64,000 nucleotides of DNA, taken from contig MNCI01003068.1 in NCBI GenBank assembly GCA_015680685.1, positions 27,868-91,867 of the forward strand. The letters run 5' to 3'. Positions 10,175 to 20,954 of the stretch are shown here, piece by piece (the stretch's first letter is position 1; each line of letters begins with the position of its first letter). The notes beneath the pieces are model-generated. The model ran no database searches and was not told the origin of the DNA. It was given only the letters and a program-made list of their open reading frames with translations. The translations under genes were made by a program, and so were the position numbers. The stretch comes from Gnetum montanum (taxonomy: Eukaryota; Streptophyta; Gnetopsida; Gnetales; Gnetaceae).

Positions 10175-10385
10175 GACTTCACACCTCTAAGGGAAGAAAC
10201 AAAAACAACCGTTGAAACTTCAACTCATCCCTTGTTGTTTTTGGTTTGAACCCATGAATTAACACTAAGAGGGACTTAATGGATTGTCTATGCCAAAAAC
10301 ATAACCTAGTCAAACTAAGAAGGTGTATAAGGACCATTTTGTGCTACTTATGCACAGTCTAATAGATGGTTATGTTTGATTGCAG

Positions 10386-13160
10386 ATGGCACCCAAACTG
10401 AGGCATCCAAGGGGTGAAGGATGATCACAACTGAGGGACAAGTGCCCATGCACAAGAAGGGGATGAGGTGTGCAATAGCTGGAGCACATGGAGGGCTCTC
10501 ATACAACTAGGCTCCTCCACAAAAGACCTGATGTGGAATCTATCCATCAGATTCTTGAAGAGGAGATTCCCAGTGAGCAATCACAAGGGGATGAGACTCC
10601 GGGATAACACCACAGCTTGAGGTCATCTTGACCCAGGCCTATCTTGATGTTATCAAGCTGTGTGAAGTGCAACGGATGGTCCTCCTAGAGCTAAACTTTG
10701 GACCATTCCTTGAGAACGCTCTAGAAGATGTGAGGTTTCAACTACAAAACTCTCCAATGTGGCCAATCATCACAACTAGTGGTGAATGGTACTTAGGAGA
10801 GACTTATCTCTTCTAGACAAATCGGCAACCAGGGTCTAGAGTAAGGATCAAAGACATTTATGTCTCTTACTCTTCAGAAAAAATAGTGTAGGCTCTAGGA
10901 TTGCCCAAGACTAGAGCAGATGTGGTGAAGATTCCAAAATAAGCTGACCTTTAGGTAAAGGTAGAATGGATCAAACGGTGCTATGGGGTAGAGTGCAAGG
11001 AGTTCGGCTCTTTGACCATGGTGGAGGGGGTATACTTAAAGATCATGTCTTAGCACTTGAACCCAACGGTAAGACCCAGAAAAATCATAGCCTTCTCCGC
11101 TCATGCGTGTGACACCTTGAGTGGGAAATTCCCAATGAGTCTTCCACAGCTATTATTGTTGAAGATTGAAAAGATGTTAGTTGAAAGTGAACATGGAAGA
11201 AAAGCTCTCCCCTTTCCTTGCCTAATCTAGAAGTTGTGCAAATGGGTAGGGATAGCACGGTACTCCAATGATATAATCTGGCACACCCCGATTGGCTCTT
11301 GGTAGGAAATGATAAAGGATAAAACTCCTGCCACCACACAGACAAAGGAGGAGCAACAACCACCTCCACCACCTACACAAACAACAAGGTCGGGTTCGCA
11401 AACCATAGCAGAACACATTCGTGAGATCCGACAAATGCTCTTGAGCCAAAAAGAGCAATCTAGCAGGACTGGTGGAGAAGAAGACCCTTCAGTCTATCAC
11501 CCTATAATGAGCCACCTGGAGCAAGTGGCTAAATCAGTTAGCTTACTTGAAAGAGTAGGGCCAATGTTCTCCACAACCCGAACACAAGTGCCTACATGAA
11601 TAGATCCTAGTGTCCGAGAGGTGACAGTATCAACCCAGCAGCTATTTCCCAAAATCTCTAGGAATGCTGCTACCTTCTTGGTACACTTGGAAGATGGTGA
11701 AGGGGCAATAGTCTTGGTGATGCAGCACCAAGGATAGGAGATTGCGACCGAAGTGGTTGTTGATACAATTGCTACAACTCTCAACACACTGATGGCACCT
11801 GTACCAGATATTCATGGAGTTCAAGATGTATAGGCATCTATTGGAAACTCACATAGCAAGATCTATCCAACGCAACATGAGGAATTTTTAGACTAACTGG
11901 TGGGAATCAAGAAATTGCTTTTGGATGTCTTTGACCTGCTGGACAACATCACTGCAACCTAGTCAGAGCTGCTCTTGGCAAGGGGTAAGAGCCTCATTTT
12001 GAAAGGGTAACTTGAAATTGCTTAAGCCACCTGTCAATGCTTCGCAATAGAAGTGGCTCAACTAAGAACCCAACTTTCCGATCTAGCTCTCCTCAACTAT
12101 GAAATCACTAGAGATGAAGCTTTTCAATAGCTTCAGCTCAAACTTTAGATAGGTAAGGATGAGTGAGAGTTGACGATCTTCGATAAGTCCTTGGCAGAAG
12201 TTCAAGCATATACTTTAGACAAGGACTTGACGAAGGTTTGCTAGAAGAACATTAGGTTGACCATGAAGGTTCATCACCTATGTAATGTTGGTGTGGAAAA
12301 TGAGCACATGAAAAACTTTATCCACCAATAGTAGGAAGAGCTAGCCATGGTGAATGCTAACGTGAGAAGGCTGGTAGCTAAGAACTGAAATCTGTCCATG
12401 GAGGAGGTTCGGGCTTTGTAATAAAAAATATTCCATTGAAATCGTCACTTGGAAGAATTAGGTCCTAAAGTTTGAAAAAATAAAGAATCATTACAGGGAC
12501 CAAGTGGAAATGCAAAAGGAAGTAAATGAGAAGTAGATTCAAGTTGTAAAGGCCAAGCTAAACCAAGCACTCCAATAGCTCCGAGAAGGAGGCGATGTAT
12601 GGCAACCTGTCTTTGATGGGTTGAATGCCTACAATCAAGCTAAAATATACCTCAAAGAGCTATAGATTGAAGAAATGACAGAGTATATGGAGCTCACCTA
12701 CCTTCATTATGCAAACCTGGCCATGCTCATAGCCGAGAGACCGTAGTCTGAATTGGAGAAACAAGTGGCCTCCTTGTACTCTTTATACAAGGGTGAGTTC
12801 CAAGTGCACAAAGCAATGAAGCAGAAATTGAAAATAGCAAATGTGAAACTCGAGGTTCTCCACACAAGTTTTAAAGGACAATGTGCATTCATGGAGAACT
12901 TGGCCCATCAGATGAATGACTACCAGAAACTGCATATATTAATTCAAGCATTCGACATCGAACAGAAACAGTTCGTAGCTTGGTTCATCAACTTGAAAGA
13001 ACTCTTCCTAGCGCTACCATGCCCTTGGGAGGTTCCAGTTCCAGCACACATCAGTGAAGCTTCCTGGACAATGAACGATCCCAGAAGCAAAGAAGAAAAA
13101 ATGAGGGCTCTCTTGGAGGCTTTTCGGCTACCTCCAGAAGTTACAGCTGTTACGGGATAG
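10386..13160 (+). pseudogene. Long downstream ORF of element B (post-pol, coiled-coil protein), decayed
   Basis: The frame starts MAPKLRHPRGEG right after an AG acceptor. An N-terminal half contains LELNFGPFLENALEDV, SPMWPIITTSGEWYLGET, IKDIYVSY, then GRKALPFPCLI and KLCKWVGIARYSNDI. This layout recalls the 'putative plant transposon protein' domain often annotated in Athila-type elements (from memory; a profile search would decide). A Pro/Gln-rich linker follows (EEQQPPPPPTQTT, 11344-11385), then about 450 residues rich in Glu, Lys, Gln and Leu with coiled-coil character (open at 12753-13160), ending KEEKMRALLEAF. C and E encode the same protein in the same order. About 925 codons originally; more than ten stops now. 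It lies where Athila elements have an env-like ORF, but no signal peptide or convincing membrane segment is seen. Confidence 0.7.
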
Positions 13161-13491
13161 CCATCATTCATTCCATCGACATCACATGGGCCAGAGGATG
13201 GAGAAGGTCTATCAGAACCACTGCCCCCAAGGATGGTGTGATCTTCTCCAACAATTTTGTGCATCATTCTACACGGCAGAGACTCTAGGACCAGCAAGGT
13301 ATTCAATTTTATCTCTGAACATCATCATTTTTTGTAACTTTTCCTTCTCTGTAACTTAGGTACTTGGTAAAATTAGTGTTGAGTAATGTGTGTGTCGTGT
13401 GTGTCGAGTTATGTGCATTGTAAATAAAAGTCCATACCTTCCAAGTTGTAAGAGGAACTCGAGGATGAGTTTTTACTTAGTCATGGGGGTA
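13161..13491 (+). other. Element B 3' internal end and plus-strand priming tract
   Basis: After the ORF come a GT-rich stretch with repeated GTGTGTGTCGTG, then AACTCGAGGATGAG and TTAGTCATGGGGGTA abutting the LTR. The last 107 bases are duplicated at 3690-3797. Confidence 0.75.
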
Positions 13492-14417
13492 TGATGAAGT
13501 TTTTAATGGTCACTGCGTCTACTAGGTTGTGTATATGTGTCAACACAGCCCCATATACGCAGCCCTATATACACTACCTCGTTGATGCGGCCTCGTCGAT
13601 GCATCCTTCCATGCGTTGACGTGGCCCCATTTATGCGACACCTATTTTGGCCTATAAATAAGAGGGCCTTCCACCTCATTGAGGTATCTTTTAGTTAGTT
13701 GTAGTGAAGCTCTTGCAGTTTGTTCCTATAGGAGATAGAATATTTTCCAAGTGCTCGTAGTAGGTGTAAGAAAAGTGACTGGCTCTTTATTCGAGCATTG
13801 ATGTATCTGAGCCCATTGGCGTGACGACAATAAAGATGAACTCTTCAAACATTCCTTGCAGCATTTGGACTTAGTCATTTAATGCATTCAATAGCTTAAT
13901 ATTTATATGCTTTGATAATTACTTAATTTTCTCTTATTATAAGTTTAATCACTATCATTCATTCATAGTTCATAGAAACCATAAGTATGATCATCTCGAA
14001 CACAAACCCAACACTTGGTAACCTAGTGACGCTTAACATCTGGTAGCCCAGTAGTGTTTAGGGGATTCTTAGAACATGCCCGGAAGATGGGATTGGATAC
14101 TTATGCTAGGAATATTTAGAATACAAATTAGGATAATTATATATTAGATAATAGTTCATTCCTTACCTTCCATACCTTAATTAGACGTCAAAAGATAAAG
14201 TAAAAAGCTATAAAAATCATTAGCCTTAATCTCACTTAATCATCGTAAAAAAAACATCACAAGTGAGATTAGGAAGGTAATGACCATTCTAACCCAAGGT
14301 TTTACTGGTTAGGGTCTAGTGTATGTTAAGTTCTTATATTCTACGGAATTTGACCGAGTCACGTGTGAACGCTTGTGATTCGTATGGTTGGGCATAGGGG
14401 TACCTAGCCGCTCATCA
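13492..14417 (+). repeat. Element B 3' LTR
   Basis: The LTR is 926 bp with TGATGA and TCATCA ends and pairs with 3798-4728. TATA box CCTATAAATAAGAGG is near 13652 and AATAAAG near 13830. It lacks a primer site on its right and meets element A sequence, preceded by GCAGA, as expected for a 3' LTR. Its CpG-containing GTATAC blocks are partly decayed relative to the 5' copy. Confidence 0.92.
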
Positions 14418-14422
14418 GCAGA
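14418..14422. repeat. Target site duplication of element B, right copy
   Basis: GCAGA, matching GCAAA at 3659-3663 with one change. Confidence 0.7.
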
Positions 14423-14424
14423 TA

Positions 14425-15864
14425 AATGAGAATGCTACTATATCAATTTGTATTAGTGGGTAAGTGATTTTTTATCAAACTTGCAAAGAGGATTTCACCA
14501 GGGAAATGGTTAGAAATTGGATATTCATCCTCTTTGTTTTTCCATTACAATCGAGATAAATGATTAGCAACAACATCCTTGGTGCCTTTACGATTGATCA
14601 TCATAATATTGAACTCTTGTAAGATCATGAGCCATCATATGATACGAGGGCTCATCATTGGTTTATTCATTAGGAACCAAATTGCACTATGATCTGTATG
14701 TACAAATATCTTATAGCCTAATACATAGTGCCTAAATTTTTCTAGTGCAAACACAACGCTTTTTCCATTGTGGTGTAATTGAGTTGTGCACCAGTGATAC
14801 TTCAACTTGCATAGTGGATGTAATAGGGACATTTTTGGTCATCTAACTATGTAAGTACAGCTCCTAAGGCAAAGTTAGACACATCAGTCATAATGTGGAA
14901 TAGTTTGGACCAGTCAGGAGCTTGTAGAATAGGTGTTTCTACAAGCTTCTATTTTAAGGTTCAGAAGGCTAGCTCATATTCCTTGGTCCATTCAAAAGGT
15001 ATTTCCTTCTTTGTTAGTCTACCAAAGGTTTTACAATCCTTGAAAAGTTCTCAATGAAGTGTCTATAATAGCCATCATGTCAAGGAATGATCGGATGTCT
15101 TTTATAGTTTCAGGTTACGGAGTGATTTCTTGGATGACTTTAATATTTTCAAGATTTACTTCTATCCCTATTTGTGAAATCTTGCACCCTAATAAAATGA
15201 CTTCTTTGACCATTAAATGGATTTTTTGCCAATTGAGCCTTAATTTGGTTTCTACACATCGTTTTAGTACTTGCTCTAATTGGTCCAATGCTTGTTCGAA
15301 GTTTGCTCCATAGGTGCAGAAATCATCCATAAAGACCTCCATACCATTTCCTATTTGCTATTGAAAGATACTTAGAACCAAATATTGAAACGTTACTGGG
15401 GCATTGTACAAGCCAAACAACATCTACTTATATGCAAATGCCCCCCAAGTACTTGTGAATGTAGTCTTGGCTTAGTCGTCTGGTGCTATTTGAATTTGAT
15501 TATATCCACTGTAGCCATCCAGAAAACTATAGTAGCAATGACCTACAATGGTATTTAAGACTTGGTCAACGAATGGCAATGGGAAGTGGTCTTTAAATGT
15601 TGCCATGTTCAGTAGCCTAAATTCTATACACACCCTCCATTTACCTCACTTTTTGGACACAATGACTAATAGACTAATCCATTCACTATCAGCAATGGGA
15701 TAGATGAACCTAGCTTTTAGAAGTTGTTCAATTTCTTCTTCAACCACTTGCTTAAGCTTTGGGTTTAGTCGCCTCTACGGTTGTCATTGAGGTTTCATGG
15801 AGGGGTCAATGTAAATTCTATGTTGGCATATCCTAGGATCTATTCCAGTTAAATCAGGATATGA
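14425..15864 (-). pseudogene. Reverse transcriptase and RNase H pseudogene of element A
   Basis: RT copies the element RNA and RNase H removes the RNA strand. On the minus strand, RT carries EVFMDDFCTYGANFEQALDQ at 15342-15280, with the catalytic Asp-Asp pair intact, followed by LRLNWQKIHLMV and a LLGCKIS motif. Towards the left, RNase H shows FALEKFRHYVLGYKIFVHT and DHSAIWFLMNKP (14832-14635). FMDD instead of YADD is usual in Athila-like RT. Frames are broken by several stops. The left end meets the target duplication of element B. Confidence 0.88.
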
Positions 15865-16231
15865 CTACGCAAATGTTTTCAACCATTTGTTTACCATTTT
15901 CAACAGTCTTTCTTTTTGTTGAGGAGTGAGCTTAGCGTTAATGATTACCAGTTTTCCATTTTTGAGAAATGTATACTCCATATCAGAGGGAAACGGTTTT
16001 AACACAAGGGGCTTAGGGATTTCCAACTTCCCCCAATTGATATTTTTGATGTCAGGACTTGGAAGTTGACAATGGACTTGCTCTAATGTATCTATGCTAT
16101 TAATGTAGGTGCAAGTCAAGCTCTCAATTGGTTCCATGCATATAGTTGAATCATTCTCTTGGTCAGCTGTCAGCCACTGGGTGCCTTCCTATCTTGTGGT
16201 TGCTACATACAGGCATCTTTGTATGTTAGTT
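15865..16231 (-). pseudogene. Pre-RT linker of element A
   Basis: An open stretch of 90 codons (16137-15865) with MEPIESLTCTYINSIDTLE, then LVLKPFPSDMEYTFLKNGKL and LTPQQKERLLKMVNKW leads into RT. It is the counterpart of 7985-8175 in B. Confidence 0.75.
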
Positions 16232-16690
16232 ATTGGTGCACATTGGTTGCATGCAGGCAATGTTAAACATTGTACAAACTAGGACTTCTACAGGAAATTA
16301 TAGCCTGTGTCACTGTATGCGATGCATGGAACTTTCTTCTTATCGATCTTTCCAAATGTATTTTCCTTTGATATTTCTAGGGAAAGATCATGTATTCCTG
16401 GATGCACATCAATTGTGCTTAGCCATGCTCTTCTCATTATGATTGGGAAGTCCCCCTTACAGTTGTTGACTTGAATCACTAGGAAATCAGTTGGATACGA
16501 CCACCCACAAATAGCGGTGATAATGTCCTCCACTAGCTCTAATGGGATAGTGATGGACTGGTTGGCCAACTCTAAACATATGTTACTCTTTTTTAGTGGA
16601 GGTAGGTTCCTAGCTTTGTACATTTCTTAAGAGATTAAGTTAATACCAGAACCTGAATCTAAAAGAGCTTTGCAAGGTTCATTCCCAGTG
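16232..16690 (-). pseudogene. Aspartic protease of element A
   Basis: The protease matures the polyprotein. The active site reads KALLDSGSGINLIS (about 16675-16633), with Asp-Ser-Gly intact, followed by a stop and then MYKARNLPPLKKSNICLELA. Further on come ICGWSYPTDFLVIQVNN and FPIIMRRAWLSTIDV; the Gly of the usual IMGR motif has become Arg. An open stretch of 111 codons lies at 16623-16288. It is the best-kept protease in the window. Confidence 0.85.
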
Positions 16691-18942
16691 ATTTGAAAAT
16701 ATATAAGAGAACTTCCAAGATCAGAGAATTTCCTAGGAAGATAGCCAGCTTTAATCCAATCGATCATTTCATGAGTCAACATGACCATGTGCCTTAAGTG
16801 TGGTCTTTAGTTTGAAGGAAGCTCCGAAGATTAGAATGGTGGTAAGGCATTTGGAGAATTTTCTATTTGTTGTTGTAAGGACTTAGTTGGACTGTTGGTT
16901 CTAAAGAAAGGTCTCTTCTTTATGTGGTTGTCTGAACGAATATTAGGTTGAGGGTTGATAGCCCTTGTAGCATTACATTGCTATGGTTGGGTAGGGAGTG
17001 CACCTTGCATAGCTAGAGCAGGTGGTAATGGAGCTGAGGGTGGAAGAGATGTAGTCAGATGAGAATGATAATACATTTTTGGAACCTATCCTCTAGGAGA
17101 AGGAGTTCTATAGTCCTCATGGGTTTGGTAGTGAGACTAAGGACTAACGTTACTAGCAGAGTCACGTGGAGAGATTGGCTACTGCACGTAGTATCCATAT
17201 GTGTCAGGTTAATAGTAAGGGTACTATTGACATGGTGGTAGCATTCCCCATGATTGTGGGTGTTGCCACTATTGATACTGTTCATTTGGTTGTGGTGGAG
17301 TTCCACTTGGATAATACATCAAGGGTTGGTGGAACTTTCTTGGGCTACCTTGAGGATAAGGTAACCTTCGAGGTTTTTACCATCTATTTAATCATGGGTT
17401 TAGTGCATACACCCCAGACTCCTACAAATGTGAGATTACTGGACAACATCCCTTAGGATGGTCATATTAACATATCTCACGTTCACCATCATTGTCTATA
17501 TCTAAATCCACAACCTCTTCAACGATAGCAGCTTTGCCCATACCTTTGTTATGTGCATATCTAGTTTCTTTCTTTTTTCTCCTTTCTTAGTCACTACCTG
17601 GTTCCCTAGACTCCTCTACTATTTTGAAAATGGTTTCAAATTTATTATCTAGGGAGTCCCACATTTGGTCCACCTTTTTCGATACTTCTGATGCAAGTTT
17701 TTGAATGGGCAAAGTTTTTCTATTCATCATCTCTTCAAGTGGTGACTCTTCTTCATCCTCACAAAATTTAATTCTCTTCTTTTGGATGGAAGGATCTCTG
17801 TTATATTCCTCTGCACTCTCTCTTTTCCTTAATTCTCCTTTCTCCTTGGCAACTTGCTCCAACAATCTGTGTACTTGATGGGCTATAAGCTCGGATAGTC
17901 TTCCTTGGGCATAAGTCCCAAGGATTCTTCGTGTTTTTTGCCTAAGTTCATCTACAAGATGGCGTAGTCATTCCCTCTGTGAGTAACCATGGCTAGGGAA
18001 ACAATGTAATAATGCATAATATCGACCCATGGTAGCATCTAAGGGTTCATATCCTCCTTGTTTCCATCCTTGGATTTGCTTTCGTAGGTTGGACACTCGA
18101 GAGTATGTTTGATACTTATCATTGAACAGTTCTAACATGGTACTCCATTAGCGAATGAATTCTGGTTCTAAGGACTAGTACCAGCTTTTTGCTTTTTTGA
18201 TCAGTGTTCGTGGAAACAACTTGAGTTTTACCACTCATTTTCTATGTTTTGCAAGGCATATGCATAATGAAATTCTTGCAAATGATTTTGAGGATCAACG
18301 TTGTACCCCCCTTCAAATCGTGGGATATTTTTCATATCCAATATTTTGATCTTGCTATCTTTTTGGTGCCTTTTTGAGATTCTAAAAGCCTCATTTATAT
18401 CTACCATACTTTGGGTAGTGAATAGGGGTTCATCATGATCATGTTGTCTATGGCGTCTATGATGCCTATGTTGTTCCATACTCTCCCTTCTTTCATGATG
18501 CATTTCTCTAGAATGCCCTTGTCCCCTTTCTTGACTATTTTGTCTATGATCTTTGTTTCTCTTACCATTATTTTCATGATCTTTCTCTTTGCGACTACAT
18601 CCAGATCCTAAAGGAGAGGGGGAAGGAGATGATGAAGGTGGAGATGAAGGAGGACTAGCACCATGACGGTGTCTATCACTTTCTCTTTGGGGGTCACAAC
18701 CTCGGCTACGGTTATCACTGGAATGTCCATCGTCTTCATGTGTTCATGTTCCTTTTTCAGACCATTTGTGTCCATTGGTGTCAAAACCTGGGTTATGAAT
18801 GGTTGAGTGAAGATTCTGATACACAACTCCTTGACTCAAGTCAATGAGAGGAACATTGTTATGTGGAAAACCTCCTGAGGTAGGTTCACCACCCTCATTT
18901 TCACTTATGACATACAGGACACAAATGAGGTAGGTTCACCAC
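16691..18942 (-). pseudogene. gag pseudogene of element A, 5'-truncated
   Basis: From right to left: an acidic N-terminal piece (VVYQNLHSTIHNPGFDTNG, 18830-18770), a Ser/His-rich and charged stretch, a capsid domain with RISKRHQKDSKIKILDMKNI and IPRFEGGYNVDPQNHLQEF (18503-18228), a charged segment (MLEQVAKEKGELRKRESAEE, open at 17865-17587), a zinc knuckle whose first Cys is now Arg and which contains a stop (about 17490-17450), and a Tyr/Pro/Gln-rich tail. Compared with F, about 140 residues of the N-terminus, the leader and the 5' LTR are missing. Confidence 0.82.
18876..18942. repeat. 17-bp direct repeat at the truncation point of element A
   Basis: TGAGGTAGGTTCACCAC occurs at 18876-18892 and again at 18926-18942, a 50-bp period. 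The left copy is part of gag; the right copy lies where similarity to gag stops. Confidence 0.85.
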
Positions 18943-19038
18943 TTTCCCTTCATAGATTTGTAGTGTAGTGGCGTGCCAGTGGTGCCATGGCCACTGTTTG
19001 CAAAGCATCATTTGAATCATATGCTACTTCTACACTAG

Positions 19039-19323
19039 ATGCACATCAACGTAGACCTTCCTAGGAATGACAAGGGTTTTTCCACAGCCGAGTGCATCGA
19101 GGAGGCCATCATAGAGCTCATGTTGGGGCTCGCTGGCACTCAAGCTAGGGATAATGCCCAGCAACTATCGCTCCTTGCCAAGGCCATCCTTATGCGTAAC
19201 GACAAGGACGAGCAGCAAGAGGGCAATTCGTTCTGGGATCTTACTCGTGTTGTTGCTTCCTACACTAGGATCAATACCACCATTGATGCGACTATGATCA
19301 TTACCACCGTTACCACCGGGTAG
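19039..19323 (+). CDS. Uncharacterised GC-rich ORF (94 codons)
   Basis: The frame MHINVDLPRNDKGFSTAECI to TTG and a stop is markedly richer in G and C than its surroundings and has Ala/Leu/Asp-rich, partly helical composition (LMLGLAGTQARDNAQQLSLL). I do not recognise it. No splice sites or promoter were identified. It could be an exon or processed fragment of a host gene, or a piece of another transposon. Confidence 0.3.
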   Translation: MHINVDLPRNDKGFSTAECIEEAIIELMLGLAGTQARDNAQQLSLLAKAILMRNDKDEQQEGNSFWDLTRVVASYTRINTTIDATMIITTVTTG

Positions 19324-19349
19324 CTTCAAATGTCTCCCTCATGCTTTTT

Positions 19350-19437
19350 CAGTCCCCATTGATGGGACTCCCATTGCTTATGTCTGTCATGTTTTGCTTT
19401 TTTGGTGCCCATTGATGGGACTCTAATCGCTTATCCA
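19350..19437 (+). repeat. Short direct duplication
   Basis: CCCATTGATGGGACTC followed by a cytosine-rich CATTGCTTAT-like end occurs twice about 55 bp apart (near 19355 and 19409). Confidence 0.7.
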
Positions 19438-19448
19438 TGGTTGTTAAA

Positions 19449-19471
19449 ATATATATATATATATATATATG
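19449..19471 (+). repeat. AT dinucleotide microsatellite
   Basis: About 11 AT units. Confidence 0.9.
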
Positions 19472-19718
19472 TATCTATCTCTCCCTCTAGAGATTCTATT
19501 GTATTTTTAGTATTGTACGATGCGTTTGATTTTTAAACTTATGTTTACAAAGGAGTCAAGAAAGTCAAGTAGTTATCCCATAATAGCATCGTAGCATGAC
19601 GCAATGCTAAAATAAACCTAACAGAAGTGTTACACCCCACTTCTATGCGCCCTGCTTCTATGCAATACCGATATAAAACAAATTCTTATATAAACATGCA
19701 TGGCGTTGGATCCTTCAG

Positions 19719-19793
19719 CTCATTTTTAATGCATTCTAAGATTGCAAGGTTTTCGGCTCGTTTTTAATGCATTCTAAGATTGCAAGGTTTTCT
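19719..19793 (+). repeat. Two-copy 38-bp tandem repeat
   Basis: The unit runs from CTC(A/G)TTTTTAATGC to GCAAGGTTTTC; copies start at 19719 and 19757 and differ at about one position. Confidence 0.9.
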
Positions 19794-19984
19794 TTGCAAT
19801 TGGCTTTGAATGTGGCTAGGTTATTGTCCTTGATAATTTAATTTTTAAGCATTTACATCTACATATAGTATGAAAAGCTTCACTTTGAGATTCACCTCAT
19901 TGAACTCGCTTCACTTTGAGATGAACTCGCTTCACTCCATGGTGTGGTGACATTAGGCACTTGATCAAGTTCGAAATTTTCCTA

Positions 19985-20250
19985 ACCAATGTTATCTTTG
20001 CTTAAAGAGTGGACACATTGCCAAAGAATGCTTGAAAGCATTTTCCAAACAACACCCCTAAACCCAAACATAAAAAATACATTCTCCCATTGCTCATTTC
20101 TATGCTCCTTACCTCAACATCAATCTCACCCCCTCACAACCAACATCTCCTCCACAACTTGCCTTGACAATCACAACCTTTTCTCCATCCCATGTAACCC
20201 CTCTAACCAATTCTCTATCCCTCGCATCATTAACTATTGTTGACAACCCA
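19985..20250 (+). pseudogene. Zinc-knuckle protein fragment, possibly from a LINE ORF1 or another retroelement
   Basis: NQCYLCLKSGHIAKECLK forms a canonical CX2CX4HX4C knuckle, unlike the CX2CX3HX4C form of the surrounding elements. It is followed by a Pro/Thr/Ser-rich stretch. Such a knuckle near a disordered tail is common in plant LINE ORF1 and Copia Gag proteins. No RT was found nearby, so the family is open. Confidence 0.5.
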
Positions 20251-20954
20251 ACGCCCCATCACCTCTTGGTTGGTGGGTGTTGGTAAGCTCCTCTATGATG
20301 TTTTGCCTTGGCATGGGTTAAGCTTGAACTACTAATTCAACATTGAATTCATGGATGTCAAGCTGTGTGATGTTGAGAAAAAAAACTTGAGAGAGTATGT
20401 GTTCACCTCTGGCCAACATTCTAGATTCTCTTTACCATATGGATTGGATGAGCCCGCTATTGTAGGTGATATTTAAGATGTTACTTATGCATTAATCATC
20501 TCTAGCTCACCATTGTCAGAGTAGCACCAATGACTTTAAGAACATGCACTCTAGGATGGCCTCCCATAAGTCCTGCTACCTCAAGACCTTGCCAACCCAC
20601 ATCCTCTCTAATGAATTTTGTTTTGTAAAACATGGATAATATTAATGGCTAGGATTGATACATGAAGCACTTAATTTCGTGATTGGCAATACTGTTGAAG
20701 CACTATGCATGCAAAAAACCAAATGACATTTGGCTTTCACTTATCTTTCATGTGCTTGGCATCTGTTGGCCAACCCCATGTTTGATGGCTATTCAAGCCT
20801 TGCCATTTGTTGGAGGTCTTTAGTCATTCTCATTGACTTGCATAGTGGCCTTGCTTGTATGTTTGTTCATTGGAACCAACTCCCCATAATCATTATGCAT
20901 GTTCTTTCTACAAAATCTAGTAGGTGTAAATTTAAGGAGTAGCGTCTTCATCAC

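Larger units (their letters stand above)
10086..10385 (+). other. Predicted 5'-UTR intron before the downstream ORF of element B
   Basis: A donor-like CAGAGGTATGC puts GT at 10086-10087. The acceptor TTGATTGCAG ends at 10385, directly before ATGGCACCC. Elements C and E have donors (GTAAGTTT, GTAAGTAT) and AG-ATG acceptors at similar distances. In B the donor match is weaker than in C and E. Splicing is inferred only. Confidence 0.45.
3664..14417 (+). mobile_element. Element B: Athila-like retrotransposon lacking RT and integrase, with a long downstream ORF
   Basis: The element is 10.75 kb and plus-strand. Order: an unusual 134-bp 5' fragment, 5' LTR (3798-4728), tRNA-Asp primer site, decayed gag and protease, a pre-RT remnant, a deletion joining directly to the end of integrase near 8176, a post-pol region, an internal promoter-like block, a long coiled-coil ORF, and the 3' LTR (13492-14417). 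It is flanked by GCAAA/GCAGA. The two LTRs look roughly nine-tenths identical by eye, so the insertion is old. Without RT and integrase it would have needed enzymes from a relative such as E. Confidence 0.88.
1..18942 (-). mobile_element. Element A: Athila-like Ty3/gypsy retrotransposon, interrupted by element B and truncated in gag
   Basis: Reading leftwards on the minus strand, the parts appear in Athila order: gag (18942-16691), protease (16690-16232), RT and RNase H (15864-14425), integrase (3655-2420), a post-pol region, and a 3' LTR that runs off the left edge. Element B (3664-14417) is inserted between RNase H and integrase; removing B and one target copy gives a sequence that aligns continuously with the uninterrupted pol of element E near 48340. 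The 5' LTR, primer site and first part of gag are missing; the break lies at a 17-bp direct repeat at 18876-18942. All frames carry stops. The LTR family is that of G and F. Confidence 0.85.
18943..20954. other. Unassigned region between elements A and C
   Basis: This stretch is not recognisably part of the Athila-like elements. It holds a GC-rich ORF (19039-19323), a short duplication (19350-19437), an AT microsatellite, a 38-bp tandem repeat (19719-19793), a CTTCACTTTGAGA repeat (19877-19935), and a zinc-knuckle fragment (19985-20040). It is the target of element C; the continuation lies at 37171 after removal of C. Confidence 0.6.

Noticed and set aside
19985-20950. A complete LINE
   Set aside because: Only a zinc knuckle was found; there is no endonuclease or RT motif, and no poly(A) tail or target duplication.
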